A stretch of DNA of 64,000 nt. It comes from Lentzea californiensis. GTDB taxonomy: Bacteria > Actinomycetota > Actinomycetes > Mycobacteriales > Pseudonocardiaceae. The stretch is from contig NZ_JANBBE010000001.1 in the NCBI RefSeq assembly GCF_024648825.1, positions 620,001 through 684,000 on the forward strand. The letters are read 5' to 3'. Both the position numbers and the translations under genes were made by a program. The notes below the pieces were generated by a model that ran no database searches, had not been told where the DNA came from, and worked only from the letters and a program-made list of their open reading frames with translations. Of the stretch, positions 41,148-49,439 are shown piece by piece (the stretch's first letter is position 1; each line of letters opens with the position of its first letter).

Positions 41148-42680
41148 GTGATCAGGAACTTCGCCGTCGTCGGTCCCGGGCAGTCGACCAGGGAGCGGCT
41201 GACGGCGGCGCTGGCGGCGGCACCGAACATCTCGACCTACCGGATCGGGCGGGGCGCGGACCCGTTGCCCGTCTCGGCCACCTTCGACCCCTCCGACCAG
41301 CCCGGCTGCCGGACCCTGCTGGACTGGTTCGAACGCGGTGCGCCGTCCGGTGCGGTGCTGCTGGTGGACGACTGGGCGCTGTGCGCCGGGTACGACCCGG
41401 AAATGGCCGGCTCCGTCGAGTGGATCGCCGCCTTCGGGCCCGGCCGGGGTGTGCAGGTCGTCGTCACGGCGCGGAACTGGGCGGACGTGCCCGGCCGGCT
41501 GCGGCGGCACCTGCACGGTGAGGCCGCGGACTTCCTCGGCCTGCACGAGATCGAGCCCGACCTGAGCAACAAGTACCAGCGCGACGACCTGAAGGCCGCC
41601 GTCGGTTCCAGCGCACGTGGGTGGCCCGTCTACCTCGACGTCGACAGCCCCGTCAGCGTCTGCGCGGGTCCGGCCGCGGAACGCGAGCAGAAGCTCCTGA
41701 GCGCGTTGCTGGGCCTCATGATCACGCACTCGTCGAAGGATCTGAACTTCGGTCTGTTCGACATGAAGAACGTCGGTGTGTTCGACGGCCTGGACGCGGC
41801 GCCGCACGTGGCGTTCACGCTCACCGGTGAAACCGACGACGAGACGCTCGAGCGGTTCTGCGTCGGCCTCGCCGGCGAACTCGACCGCCGGCAGCGGCTC
41901 GCCCGGTCAGGCGATTCGTTTCCGGCCCTGGTGATCTGCGCCGACAGCGCCGAGGTGCTCGTCGACCGGGTCCCTGGTTACGAGCGCGTCCTGGACGCTT
42001 TCGCCCGTGCCGACCGTGAACTCGGCGTGTACCTGCTCTACTCCGGCGACGTGGTCTCCCTGCCGTCCGAGGTCCCCGCCTGGCCGGCCGCGACGCCGCC
42101 GTACGACCTGGAGGAGTGGGCGGAACTGCTGCCGGACATGCTGATCGGGTCCGCTCCGCCCGCCCACGTGCTCGCGCTGCCGCCACAACGCCAGAGCCAC
42201 GCGGACGTGACGCTGAAGATGGTGCCGCCACAGCGCCAGAGCCAGCCGGACCTCACGCTGCAGATGCTGCCGCCCGGTGCCATCGGCCTGGTGAACGCCC
42301 CGTTCGCACAACGGCGTGACGTGCTGGTGCCGGCGTTCACCGAGGAACTCCGCCACGGCGCCATCGTCGGCAAACCGGGCACCGGCAAGAGCACCACACT
42401 GCGCACCCTCGCCGGCGTGCTCGGTGATCCGGGCCGCTACCAGCTCCTCGACGGCCCCGGCGAGCCGCTCGACCCGCAACGCCACATCGTGGTGACCGCC
42501 CGCACGTGGGACCAGGTGCCGCCGTTCATCAGGAACAGCCTGGCGTTCGCCGTCGAGTTCCGCCTGGACGACCCGGCCACCTCGCTCGTCGACCCCGCTC
42601 AGGCCGCCCGCGTGCCGGACCGGCCGGGCTTCGGCCTCTCCCTGCCGCACCGCCTCCCCGCACAGATCGCACTCCCGTGA
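41148..42680 (+). CDS. Degenerate EccC-like FtsK/SpoIIIE protein A
   Basis: 510 residues, no membrane helix. Three EccC-type parts are visible. The first (about 1-140) has a broken P-loop (FAVVGPGQSTRERL) and a Walker-B-like AVLLVDDW. The second (about 160-320) matches the EccC core (LGLMITHSSKDLNFGLFDMKN, GVFDGLDAAPHVA, ALVICADSAEVLV) but lacks a P-loop where one should be (VCAGPAAEREQKLL). The third starts with IGLVNAPFAQRRDVLV and has an intact P-loop GKPGTGKST (408-416), then jumps to an EccC-like end without Walker B. It is coupled to the next gene (GTGA). A regulator or recruitment factor for T7SS is possible. Confidence 0.75.
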   Translation: MIRNFAVVGPGQSTRERLTAALAAAPNISTYRIGRGADPLPVSATFDPSDQPGCRTLLDWFERGAPSGAVLLVDDWALCAGYDPEMAGSVEWIAAFGPGRGVQVVVTARNWADVPGRLRRHLHGEAADFLGLHEIEPDLSNKYQRDDLKAAVGSSARGWPVYLDVDSPVSVCAGPAAEREQKLLSALLGLMITHSSKDLNFGLFDMKNVGVFDGLDAAPHVAFTLTGETDDETLERFCVGLAGELDRRQRLARSGDSFPALVICADSAEVLVDRVPGYERVLDAFARADRELGVYLLYSGDVVSLPSEVPAWPAATPPYDLEEWAELLPDMLIGSAPPAHVLALPPQRQSHADVTLKMVPPQRQSQPDLTLQMLPPGAIGLVNAPFAQRRDVLVPAFTEELRHGAIVGKPGTGKSTTLRTLAGVLGDPGRYQLLDGPGEPLDPQRHIVVTARTWDQVPPFIRNSLAFAVEFRLDDPATSLVDPAQAARVPDRPGFGLSLPHRLPAQIALP

Positions 42681-44377
42681 ACCACCTCGCCCTCATCGGG
42701 CCGCCTGACCTCGTCACGCGCCGAATCGCCGCGCTGCAAGGGATCTACCGCATCGGGCGGGGTGAGGCGGCCGGGGTCGCGGTGAGCTTCGAACCTTCCG
42801 ACGAGCGGCGGCGGCAGAACCTGCTGGCCTGGTTCGAGCGCGGGGCAGAGCCCGGTGCGACGCTGCTGGTCGACGACTGGAAGTACTGCGGTGACACCGA
42901 TCCAGGGCTCGCTGACTCCGTCCGGTGGATCGCGGCGGCGGCCTGGAACGTGCGGGTGATCATCACCGCGCGCGCCGTGGACGAGCTGCCGGAGCGGCTG
43001 CCGTTGCGGGTCGAGGTCCTGGACTTCCTCTCGCTGCACGGGTTGGCGAGGTTCACCAAAGCGCTCGCGTGGAAGGGGCGGTGGTGGAAGGTCCCGGTCG
43101 GGGTCAGCGGCGGCGGCAGGCCGGTGGTCGCGGAGCTCACGCACTTCGCCGACGGGAAGTGGCGGACGGGGTCGCACCTGAGCGTCACCGCACCGGAGGC
43201 GTTCCGGAGTCTGGTGCTGGGGCTGATGACCACGCACTCGCCCAAGCTGTTCCAGGCGGTCCTCGTCGACGCGCACGACACGGACGTGTTCGCCGGGCTC
43301 GACCAGGCTCCGCACGTGCTGGCACATCATCGTGACGCGGCAAGGGATCCCGCACGGATCGCGGAGGAACTGCTGGCCGAGTCGGAACGCCGGCTCGAGG
43401 TCGTCGGCAACACCTGGACGGTCTTCGACCACCGCGGTTTCGACCAGGTGCTGCCGCAACTCCTCGTCTGCGTCAACGGTTTCGCCGAACTCGAAGCGAC
43501 CGAGCTCGGTGCGGCGCTACTGGCCATCGCACAAGACGTCGGGAAGTCCGGCGTGCAGCTGTTGCTCGACAGCCCGCACGAGGTGGCGGACGTGCGGATC
43601 GACGACTGCGAGGCTCCCGCGAACCTCGACGAGGTGGCGAAGTCGTTGCCGGGTTTGATGCTCCAGGACGAGCCGGTGCCGGACTTCTTCACCCTGCACG
43701 AGATGCCGAACAAGCACGTGTGGAAGCCGCGGCCGGTCAAGCTGCAGTACCGGGTCGCCGTCGGTGTGGACGAGTACGGGCAGCGCGTCGAGATCGACCT
43801 GAAGTCCCAGCACCTCCAGGACGGGATGGGCCCGCACGGTGACGTGGTCGCGCCGGAGGAACGGCGGGCGGAAGGCATCCGTGCGCTGGTTCTCGGCCAG
43901 ATGCTGCGGCACTCACCGGACGAGCTGCAGGTCGTCCTCATCGACTTCCACGGCAACGGCGTTTTCGCAGGCCTGGACGGCGCACCGCACGTGCGGCACG
44001 GCATCGTGGACCTGCTGGAGGACCACGAACAGCGCACCAGAACGCTGGCGGAGAGCCGTCAGCGGAACATCTGGGACTACCGCGCGTCGGGACTCGCGCT
44101 GCCCGAGCTGCTCATCTGTGTCGACGGCGTGCACGGGCTCCTGGAGGAACGGCCGGAGTTCGGGGAGGTCCTGCAGACCTTGGCGACGGCCGGTCGCACC
44201 TACGGCCAGCACCTGCTGCTGTCCGACACGACACCGAGCGAGCACTCGTCGTACCGGCTGGAGCTCACCGAACGGGGTTGGACGCGGCGCATCGGGAGGT
44301 CGGTGGAGAGGCTCGTGCTCCCCACCGGCCTCAACGACGTCGTGTGGTCGTTGCCGATCCAGATGGTTAGCTCATGA
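42677..44377 (+). CDS. Degenerate EccC-like FtsK/SpoIIIE protein B
   Basis: 566 residues, soluble. The N-terminal module (about 1-115) is paralogous to protein A: ALIGPPDLVTRRI in place of a P-loop, YRIGRGEA, NLLAWFERGAEPG, TLLVDDWKYC. Two EccC-like modules follow (about 130-330 and 350-560). The last resembles EccC domain 1 closely (VAVGVDEYGQRVEIDL, DGMGPHGDVV, VLIDFHGNGVFAGLDGAPHV, ELLICVDG), yet the P-loop is replaced by VVAPEERRAEGIRALVLG. No intact Walker A is left anywhere. It is probably catalytically dead and may bind the T7SS signal or partner A. Confidence 0.75.
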   Translation: MNHLALIGPPDLVTRRIAALQGIYRIGRGEAAGVAVSFEPSDERRRQNLLAWFERGAEPGATLLVDDWKYCGDTDPGLADSVRWIAAAAWNVRVIITARAVDELPERLPLRVEVLDFLSLHGLARFTKALAWKGRWWKVPVGVSGGGRPVVAELTHFADGKWRTGSHLSVTAPEAFRSLVLGLMTTHSPKLFQAVLVDAHDTDVFAGLDQAPHVLAHHRDAARDPARIAEELLAESERRLEVVGNTWTVFDHRGFDQVLPQLLVCVNGFAELEATELGAALLAIAQDVGKSGVQLLLDSPHEVADVRIDDCEAPANLDEVAKSLPGLMLQDEPVPDFFTLHEMPNKHVWKPRPVKLQYRVAVGVDEYGQRVEIDLKSQHLQDGMGPHGDVVAPEERRAEGIRALVLGQMLRHSPDELQVVLIDFHGNGVFAGLDGAPHVRHGIVDLLEDHEQRTRTLAESRQRNIWDYRASGLALPELLICVDGVHGLLEERPEFGEVLQTLATAGRTYGQHLLLSDTTPSEHSSYRLELTERGWTRRIGRSVERLVLPTGLNDVVWSLPIQMVSS

Positions 44378-46015
44378 GCGGCGCAACTTCCGTTGTGCGT
44401 CATAGAGGTTGCGCGGGGTCACGTCGGTCGTGCCGTAGAGCTCCAGGCGGGAGTTCAGCTCGCCGGTGAAGTCCGGCTTGTCGATCTGGCCGAAGTCGCG
44501 GACCTCGGAGATCGCCACCGTGGCGCTGCAGGGCGCGACCTGGTCGATGCGGACGTTGCCGGCGCGCTGGTTGGTGACGGTGACGTTCCAGTGCGCGAAA
44601 CGGGCGCCGTACAACGGGCCCGCGTTCGCGCTGCCGCCGTGCGCGCCGACGTTGTTGATGGTGATCTCGGTGCGGACGTTGGCGAACGGCAGGCCGCGGT
44701 GGGTGTCGAAGACGTCGTGGTCCATGCGGCCGCGGGTCCAGACGTTGCCGCAGGACAGGCCTTCGACGTTCAGGCCGTGGTTGCCCGCGCCCGCCTGCGA
44801 CGGTTCGGACGGTGCCTCGATCACGAAGCCATCAGTCAAATTGTCGTGGGACTGCTCGCGCACCGCGTACGCGTGGTGGTGGCCGCGGCCGGACACGCGC
44901 GTGTTCAGCAGCGAGATTCCCTTGGAGGACACCAGGAGGAAGCCGTTGTCGACGTCCTGGACGTGCACGTCGTCGGCCCAGCAGTCCCACGCGCACTGGA
45001 ACGCGACACCGTTGTACCCCTTGTCCAGCAGGTGCTTCGGGGTCGGCACCTTGAACATCTCGATCTTGATTCCCTCGACTCCGGCACCGGTGACGACCGG
45101 CGCCATCGTGGTCAGGCGGGCCTTCCACTCCGGACGGATCTCCAGCGGCAACGGCTGCGCGAGCTTCACCCTGTCGCCGCGCACCCACTCCACCCGCACC
45201 GGCCACAGGAACGGGAAGTACGACAGTAGCTTGTCCTTGTCGTCCCACTTGTACGAGGCGGTACCGGGAACGTCGCCGCACATGTGCCTGGGCAGCGAGT
45301 AGTTCGAGTCGTCGAGGCGCAGCAGCACGCGCTGGCCCGCCCGCAGCGAACGTCCGTTCTCGACGGTCACGACGAACGAACCCCTTGCGGCGGAACCGGT
45401 CACGGCCGTCAGCGTCGAGCCCTGCTCCAGCTCGTTGCCCGTCCAGCCCTCGAACGGCCACTTCTTCGCCTTGATCGCGTCCACCAGTGGCTGGTAGCGG
45501 TCGCGGTGGCAGACCCACACCAGACCGCCGGACCAGCTCCACGCCGAGTTCTCCGAGCCGTAACGGCTGCGGTTGATGCCGACGATCTCCTCCAGCGACC
45601 GGGGTGCGTAGAAGGTCGTCTTCGCGCTGCCCGCGCCGCGCAGCACCACGTTGTCGTAGCCGATGCGGATGATGTCGTCGATGCGGTAGCGGCCCGGCGG
45701 CACGTACACGGTGCCGCCGCCCAGCCTGCCGACGAACTCGACGGCCCTGTTGATGGCGGCGGAGGCGTCGGCCGAGCCGTCACGCCGGGCGCCGAAGAAG
45801 AGGACGTTCGCGAGCACCGGACGGCGGGCGGGCTTCTCGCCCGTCCGGTAGCCGGCGTAGGCGATGTTGGGGATCTGCGGGTGGTTGTACGGGTTGGCAA
45901 CGAACTCTTGCCACAACGAGGCGGAGGACTGCGCGGCGGCAGTCCCCGTCATCGTTGACGTCCCGACCAGTGCAGCCCCTGTAGCCAGCAGGAACAGCCT
46001 TCTGTCGATGCTCAT
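44372..46015 (-). CDS. Secreted right-handed beta-helix protein (GH28-like/pectate-lyase superfamily)
   Basis: 547 residues. The N-terminus MSIDRRLFLLATGAALVG is a Tat-like signal peptide (twin Arg before a hydrophobic stretch) ending near TAAAQ. Residues about 65-130 hold the start of a pectate-lyase-3 beta-helix (VLFFGARRDGSADASAAINRAVEFVG, GGGTVYVPPGRYRI). A central insert (about 175-280) is followed by further helix turns, and a DUF4955-like end LYGTTDVTPRNLYDAQRKL. It may cleave an extracellular polysaccharide. Substrate unknown. It lies between T7SS genes and overlaps protein B by 6 bases at the 3' end. Confidence 0.8.
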   Translation of the reverse strand: MSIDRRLFLLATGAALVGTSTMTGTAAAQSSASLWQEFVANPYNHPQIPNIAYAGYRTGEKPARRPVLANVLFFGARRDGSADASAAINRAVEFVGRLGGGTVYVPPGRYRIDDIIRIGYDNVVLRGAGSAKTTFYAPRSLEEIVGINRSRYGSENSAWSWSGGLVWVCHRDRYQPLVDAIKAKKWPFEGWTGNELEQGSTLTAVTGSAARGSFVVTVENGRSLRAGQRVLLRLDDSNYSLPRHMCGDVPGTASYKWDDKDKLLSYFPFLWPVRVEWVRGDRVKLAQPLPLEIRPEWKARLTTMAPVVTGAGVEGIKIEMFKVPTPKHLLDKGYNGVAFQCAWDCWADDVHVQDVDNGFLLVSSKGISLLNTRVSGRGHHHAYAVREQSHDNLTDGFVIEAPSEPSQAGAGNHGLNVEGLSCGNVWTRGRMDHDVFDTHRGLPFANVRTEITINNVGAHGGSANAGPLYGARFAHWNVTVTNQRAGNVRIDQVAPCSATVAISEVRDFGQIDKPDFTGELNSRLELYGTTDVTPRNLYDAQRKLRRS

Positions 46016-46071
46016 TTCGCCGTCTCCAAGGGGTCTTGGCCACGGCGGCGGTGGTCAGATCAAACCAGAGA

Positions 46072-46878
46072 TCAGACGCCCGCGGAACGGACCGCCTCGG
46101 AGATCAGCTCGTCGACCTGGTGCATCATCCGGCGCGCGTCGGTCGGCGTGAACGTGCTCCACGGCGGCTGACCGTTCGACGCACGGCGTTGCTGCAGGTA
46201 GCGACCCTCTTCGGTGTCGAAGAACGCCACCACGCGCTCGGGACGCCAGCGCTTGCCGTACTTGTCCCGGGCGGCCGCGCCGAAGTTCCCGGTGTGCACG
46301 AGCCCGGTGAACATCTTCACCAGCGCCTTCGCGTCGTCCTCGCGCAGCCCGATGCCGCGGAACTCGGCCTCCATCGACTTCGGCGAGCCGTCGGTCCGCG
46401 CGATCGCCTTCTCGATGTCCTCGCTCGGCAGCGTCACCGAGAGACCCGTGCCGGCGGGGTGTGCGGGCAGCACCGACAGCACCGCCGAGGCGAGCCCGGA
46501 GCCCTCCCACGGCTGGAACGTCAGCTGGTCGTCGCGCAACGTCGCCAGCGCGCCCCAGTCGCCGTTCGCGACGGCGAGGACGCGCAGGCTGTGCCCGAGC
46601 CAGAGGCGGCCGTCCGCCTCCCGCTCGGGCTTCACGAACATGCGCAGGAGCCCGTCCAGTTCGGACGAGAGCGCGCGTGAGTTGCCCAGGCGCCGGTGGT
46701 CCAACTGCTGGTAGACGCGGTTCTCGAGCTGCAAGCGCTCGTCGCGCGTCTTACCTGGCGTGGGAACTTTCAGAATGAGCGGCATGGGGCCGACGTTCAT
46801 GCGTTCCCACAGCACGTCGAACTCCTCGGCGGAGAGAGTGATCGGTTCTCTCTCCGCCGGAGCGCCGAACAGACTCAC
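46072..46878 (-). CDS. espG: EspG-family T7SS chaperone
   Basis: 268 residues from the GTG overlapping the PPE-like gene's stop. The family pattern is clear: ITLSAEEFDVLWERMNVGPMP near the N-terminus, the middle LAVANGDWGALATLRDDQL, and the C-terminal FFDTEEGRYLQQRR followed by WSTFTPTDARRMM. EspG proteins bind PPE partners in the cytoplasm, keep them soluble and hand them to the ESX machine. Being the third gene of a PE-like/PPE-like/EspG operon, it presumably serves the PPE-like protein just upstream. Confidence 0.87.
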   Translation of the reverse strand: MSLFGAPAEREPITLSAEEFDVLWERMNVGPMPLILKVPTPGKTRDERLQLENRVYQQLDHRRLGNSRALSSELDGLLRMFVKPEREADGRLWLGHSLRVLAVANGDWGALATLRDDQLTFQPWEGSGLASAVLSVLPAHPAGTGLSVTLPSEDIEKAIARTDGSPKSMEAEFRGIGLREDDAKALVKMFTGLVHTGNFGAAARDKYGKRWRPERVVAFFDTEEGRYLQQRRASNGQPPWSTFTPTDARRMMHQVDELISEAVRSAGV

Positions 46879-48179
46879 TCCGACAGGCCACCGATGACCG
46901 GTGGCGCGACCATGCGCTCGTCGCCGAACACGTCGTCGGTCTCGACCAGGTAGTCGGCCGCCTTGTGCTCGATGTCCTCTTCGCCTTCGCCCCGCTGGCC
47001 GTGCGCGCCGCCACCGGCACCGGCGCCGGCCGCACCGGCCTTGCCCGCGCCGGCTCCAGCGCCCGCGGCACCGCCGCGCAGCGCGTCGGGACCGGAGCCC
47101 ATGCCGGACATGCCACCGGGCATCCCGCCGGGCTTCATCGCGCCGGCCTGCTGGCCGGACGAGCCGAGCGAACCGGACATCGACCCGAAGGCCTTGCCGG
47201 CTCCAGGGCCGGATCCAGGGCCGGAACCGAGCTGACCAGCGCGAGTACCGCCGGAACCACCGGGCCCACCGGGACCCTTGGTGCCGCCGGGGCCACCGGG
47301 ACCGCCCGTGCCGGGCCGCGTGAACACCGGACCACCGGGGACCGGCGTCGGCGTGGGGGTCGGCGTCGGCTGCGGCAGGCTGGTGGGAGGCGGGGTGTAG
47401 GTGGGAGGCGGCGTCGTCGTCGGAGGCTGCGTCCACGACGTGTGCGTGGTGTCGGTGGGCGGCGGCGTCCAGCCGGTCGAGACCTGCTGCGTCGAGGTCT
47501 GCGTCGGCGTGCCGGTCCACGACGGGGTGGTCGTGTTGTGGCCGGTCGGCATGCCGGTGCTGGACGACGTGAAGCCGACGCGCGTGTTGCCGGTGCCCGT
47601 GTCGCCGGGAGGCGGCGTGTCGATCACGACCTGCGGCGGCGTCGGGAACTCACCGAGCGTCGAGGAGTTCCAGCGGCTGTCCGCCTGGTAGTCCTCCATG
47701 ACCTTGACGGCCTGGGCGGCGGCGTTGTCCGCCGCGGCTTCCTGCCGCTCGTGGTCCTGCTGCTGGCCGATGACGTGCGCCATGCCGAGCGGACCGGTCA
47801 GCGCGCCACCGGCGTAGTCGAGGAAGCCGGGCTTCTCGGTCGTGACGGGGACGACCTCGGGCATCTTCTTGCGCGCCTCGGCGATGTACTCGCCCTGCAG
47901 GCGCGCGGAGCTCTCCATGGTCGTCGCGCCGGTCTCGGCGAACCCGGCCCACTGGGCCAGCGGCGACAGCGCGCCCTGGGCGGTGTCGGCGGCGTCGGAC
48001 TCCCAGCCCGCACCCATCTTGGTCAGACCGGTGTGCAGGTCGGCGTCGATCTGGGCGAGCGTCGCGGCGATCTGCTTCCAGCCCTGTTCGACCGGGATGG
48101 AGGCGGCGACGCCGGGACCGGAGTTGATCATCTTGTACAGCTCGGGGTGTGCGTACCCCTGGTAGCGGTGGTCGGTCAT
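46875..48179 (-). CDS. PPE-like type VII secreted protein with Pro/Gly-rich region
   Basis: 434 residues. The N-terminal helical domain (about 1-175) resembles PPE/WXG proteins (HPELYKMINSGPG, WESDAADTAQGALSPLAQWAG). A Pro/Thr-rich region (about 185-290) and a Gly-rich region (about 290-400) follow. The C-terminus EHKAADYLVETDDVFGDERMVAPPVIG is a tail seen in other actinomycete PPE-like proteins. It lies between the PE-like gene (15-base gap) and espG (overlap), as PE/PPE/EspG sets do. Likely secreted or surface-displayed. Function unknown. Confidence 0.8.
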   Translation of the reverse strand: MTDHRYQGYAHPELYKMINSGPGVAASIPVEQGWKQIAATLAQIDADLHTGLTKMGAGWESDAADTAQGALSPLAQWAGFAETGATTMESSARLQGEYIAEARKKMPEVVPVTTEKPGFLDYAGGALTGPLGMAHVIGQQQDHERQEAAADNAAAQAVKVMEDYQADSRWNSSTLGEFPTPPQVVIDTPPPGDTGTGNTRVGFTSSSTGMPTGHNTTTPSWTGTPTQTSTQQVSTGWTPPPTDTTHTSWTQPPTTTPPPTYTPPPTSLPQPTPTPTPTPVPGGPVFTRPGTGGPGGPGGTKGPGGPGGSGGTRAGQLGSGPGSGPGAGKAFGSMSGSLGSSGQQAGAMKPGGMPGGMSGMGSGPDALRGGAAGAGAGAGKAGAAGAGAGGGAHGQRGEGEEDIEHKAADYLVETDDVFGDERMVAPPVIGGLSE

Positions 48180-48194
48180 CGGTCAGTCCCCCTC

Positions 48195-48569
48195 TCAGCC
48201 CTGGTCTCGAAGGCGCGTGCCCCACATGGCGGCGTTGTCGCCCTCGGTCATGCGGTACTGCTCCTCGATCATCCTGAGCTGGTCGATGACGCCGATGAGC
48301 TGCTTCTTGTAGGACTTCAGCGCAGCGAGCGCCTTGTCGGAGGTCTGCTCGTTGAACGCCTTCGAGGTCTCACTGGAGATCGGGTCCTGCGCCCACGGTT
48401 TGGTGGGCAGTGCGTACACGGCCTGCTCGATCTTCTCGTCGAACTCCGCCAGAGCCTTCTCGAAGGCCTTCCTCGCCTGTGGAATGGCGGACGGGTCCAC
48501 CTTCAGCTTGCGCTGCCCGAACTCCGGGGGCGACGAGACGCCTCCACCTCCACCATCCGCGAGAAACAC
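48195..48569 (-). CDS. PE/WXG-like T7SS protein with YxxxE signal
   Basis: 124 residues from a GTG with a strong GAGGAGGG site. After a short Gly-rich start the protein is a helical hairpin (about 28-108) with a turn at TKPWAQDPISSE. The C-terminal end has YRMTE, a YxxxE T7SS secretion signal. It heads the operon with the PPE-like gene, so it probably forms the heterodimer that is exported. It is not a classical PE protein (no Pro-Glu at the N-terminus). Confidence 0.72.
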   Translation of the reverse strand: MFLADGGGGGVSSPPEFGQRKLKVDPSAIPQARKAFEKALAEFDEKIEQAVYALPTKPWAQDPISSETSKAFNEQTSDKALAALKSYKKQLIGVIDQLRMIEEQYRMTEGDNAAMWGTRLRDQG

Positions 48570-48692
48570 GGCACACCCTCCTCAGTACGGCCCTCGGGTA
48601 ACGGGCCATGTGTGCATTTGGGACGACTTTAGCTCTGATGCATTACGCGAGTGACCGGTTCCCGGCACAAGGCGGGTAGTTCTACTCAACTG

Positions 48693-49289
48693 TCACTTGG
48701 TCGCCAGCACGGCACCGGCAGCCGCTGCGACCGCCTTGGCGCGCTCACACGCACCGTCCAGGGTCGCGCTCTCTTCTCCGAGCCCTCCGAAGGCGTCTAC
48801 CAGCAACAACTGGCCGTCGTTGGCATCGATGTAGATCTCGCAGGCGCCGACCGACCCAGGTGACTCCCTCTGGGTGAGGTAGGCGGGATAGCCCGCTACC
48901 TGCAGGGAGGTGAGCTTGGACTCACCGACCGTCCTCTTCAGCCGATCCACACCGCCGTTGACCAGGGTGTGGATGTTGCCGAGGTACTTGCGGTCCTCAA
49001 AGGTCTCGGTGCACCGCTTGCTCCCCTCCCCGTAATCGGGCAGCGGGGTACCCGTGTTGAGAGTCTTCAAACCCAGAGCGCTCTTCTGCTCCGGCGTGAT
49101 CAGCGAGCAGGGCTCGACGGTCTTCAGATCGACGGCTTTGGGCCTGTTCACCGGGGCCGCGGTACCGGTCGAAGTTCCGGTCGTCGGAGCGGAGCCCGTC
49201 TCATCACTCGCGGAGGGCTTGCCCGGCTCGGTCGTTGAACACCCGGCCAGGACCACTGCCAGCAAGAACGGGATGGCGAGTCGACGCAT
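48693..49289 (-). CDS. DUF3558 family lipoprotein
   Basis: 198 residues. Lipobox LAGC with Cys17; then a Ser/Thr-rich linker (about 20-45) and a DUF3558 domain with VEPCSLITPEQKSALGL, SKRCTETFEDR and GACEIYIDANDGQLLLV, in which four cysteines should pair. It lies at the cell surface. DUF3558 lipoproteins are frequent near T7SS genes in this order. The ATG is preceded 7 bases upstream by TACGTT (-10), indicating a leaderless transcript. The 123-base gap to the PE-like gene holds that operon's promoter, which I could not locate. Confidence 0.85.
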   Translation of the reverse strand: MRRLAIPFLLAVVLAGCSTTEPGKPSASDETGSAPTTGTSTGTAAPVNRPKAVDLKTVEPCSLITPEQKSALGLKTLNTGTPLPDYGEGSKRCTETFEDRKYLGNIHTLVNGGVDRLKRTVGESKLTSLQVAGYPAYLTQRESPGSVGACEIYIDANDGQLLLVDAFGGLGEESATLDGACERAKAVAAAAGAVLATK

Positions 49290-49296
49290 GGCGGCC

Positions 49297-49302
49297 AACG
49301 TA
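49297..49302 (-). promoter_or_regulatory. -10 element of the leaderless DUF3558 gene
   Basis: On the minus strand TACGTT lies 7 bases before the ATG (49289). It fits TANNNT, and no ribosome binding site is visible. The divergent gap 49290-49439 also contains the start region of the GH2 gene, including an A-rich stretch at 49377-49386. Confidence 0.4.
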
Positions 49303-49439
49303 TCGGATCACCGGGCACGCAGGGTGGCGTACGGCGTGGTCCGCGTCACCCGTTGAGCGCATTGCCGGACATCCCACAAAAAGGAAACCTTCTTTACGAT
49401 ACCCCGAAGCGCCGCCGCCCCGATGCGTCGAGGAGCGAC

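Noticed and set aside
41148..44377. Reading the two EccC-like genes as one eccC broken by a frameshift
   Set aside because: Both proteins start with the same paralogous module and are joined by a normal GTGA overlap. The pattern fits tandem duplication and decay of motifs, not a single split gene.
46072..47520. A 482-residue fusion of EspG with an upstream repetitive part
   Set aside because: The upstream part is a shadow of the Pro/Gly-rich PPE-like gene. The GTG at 46878 overlaps that gene's stop and gives a normal-length EspG.
49320..49340. A second DasR site before the GH2 glucosaminidase gene
   Set aside because: GTGGTCCGCGTCACC has only half of the palindrome; the GACCA half is missing.
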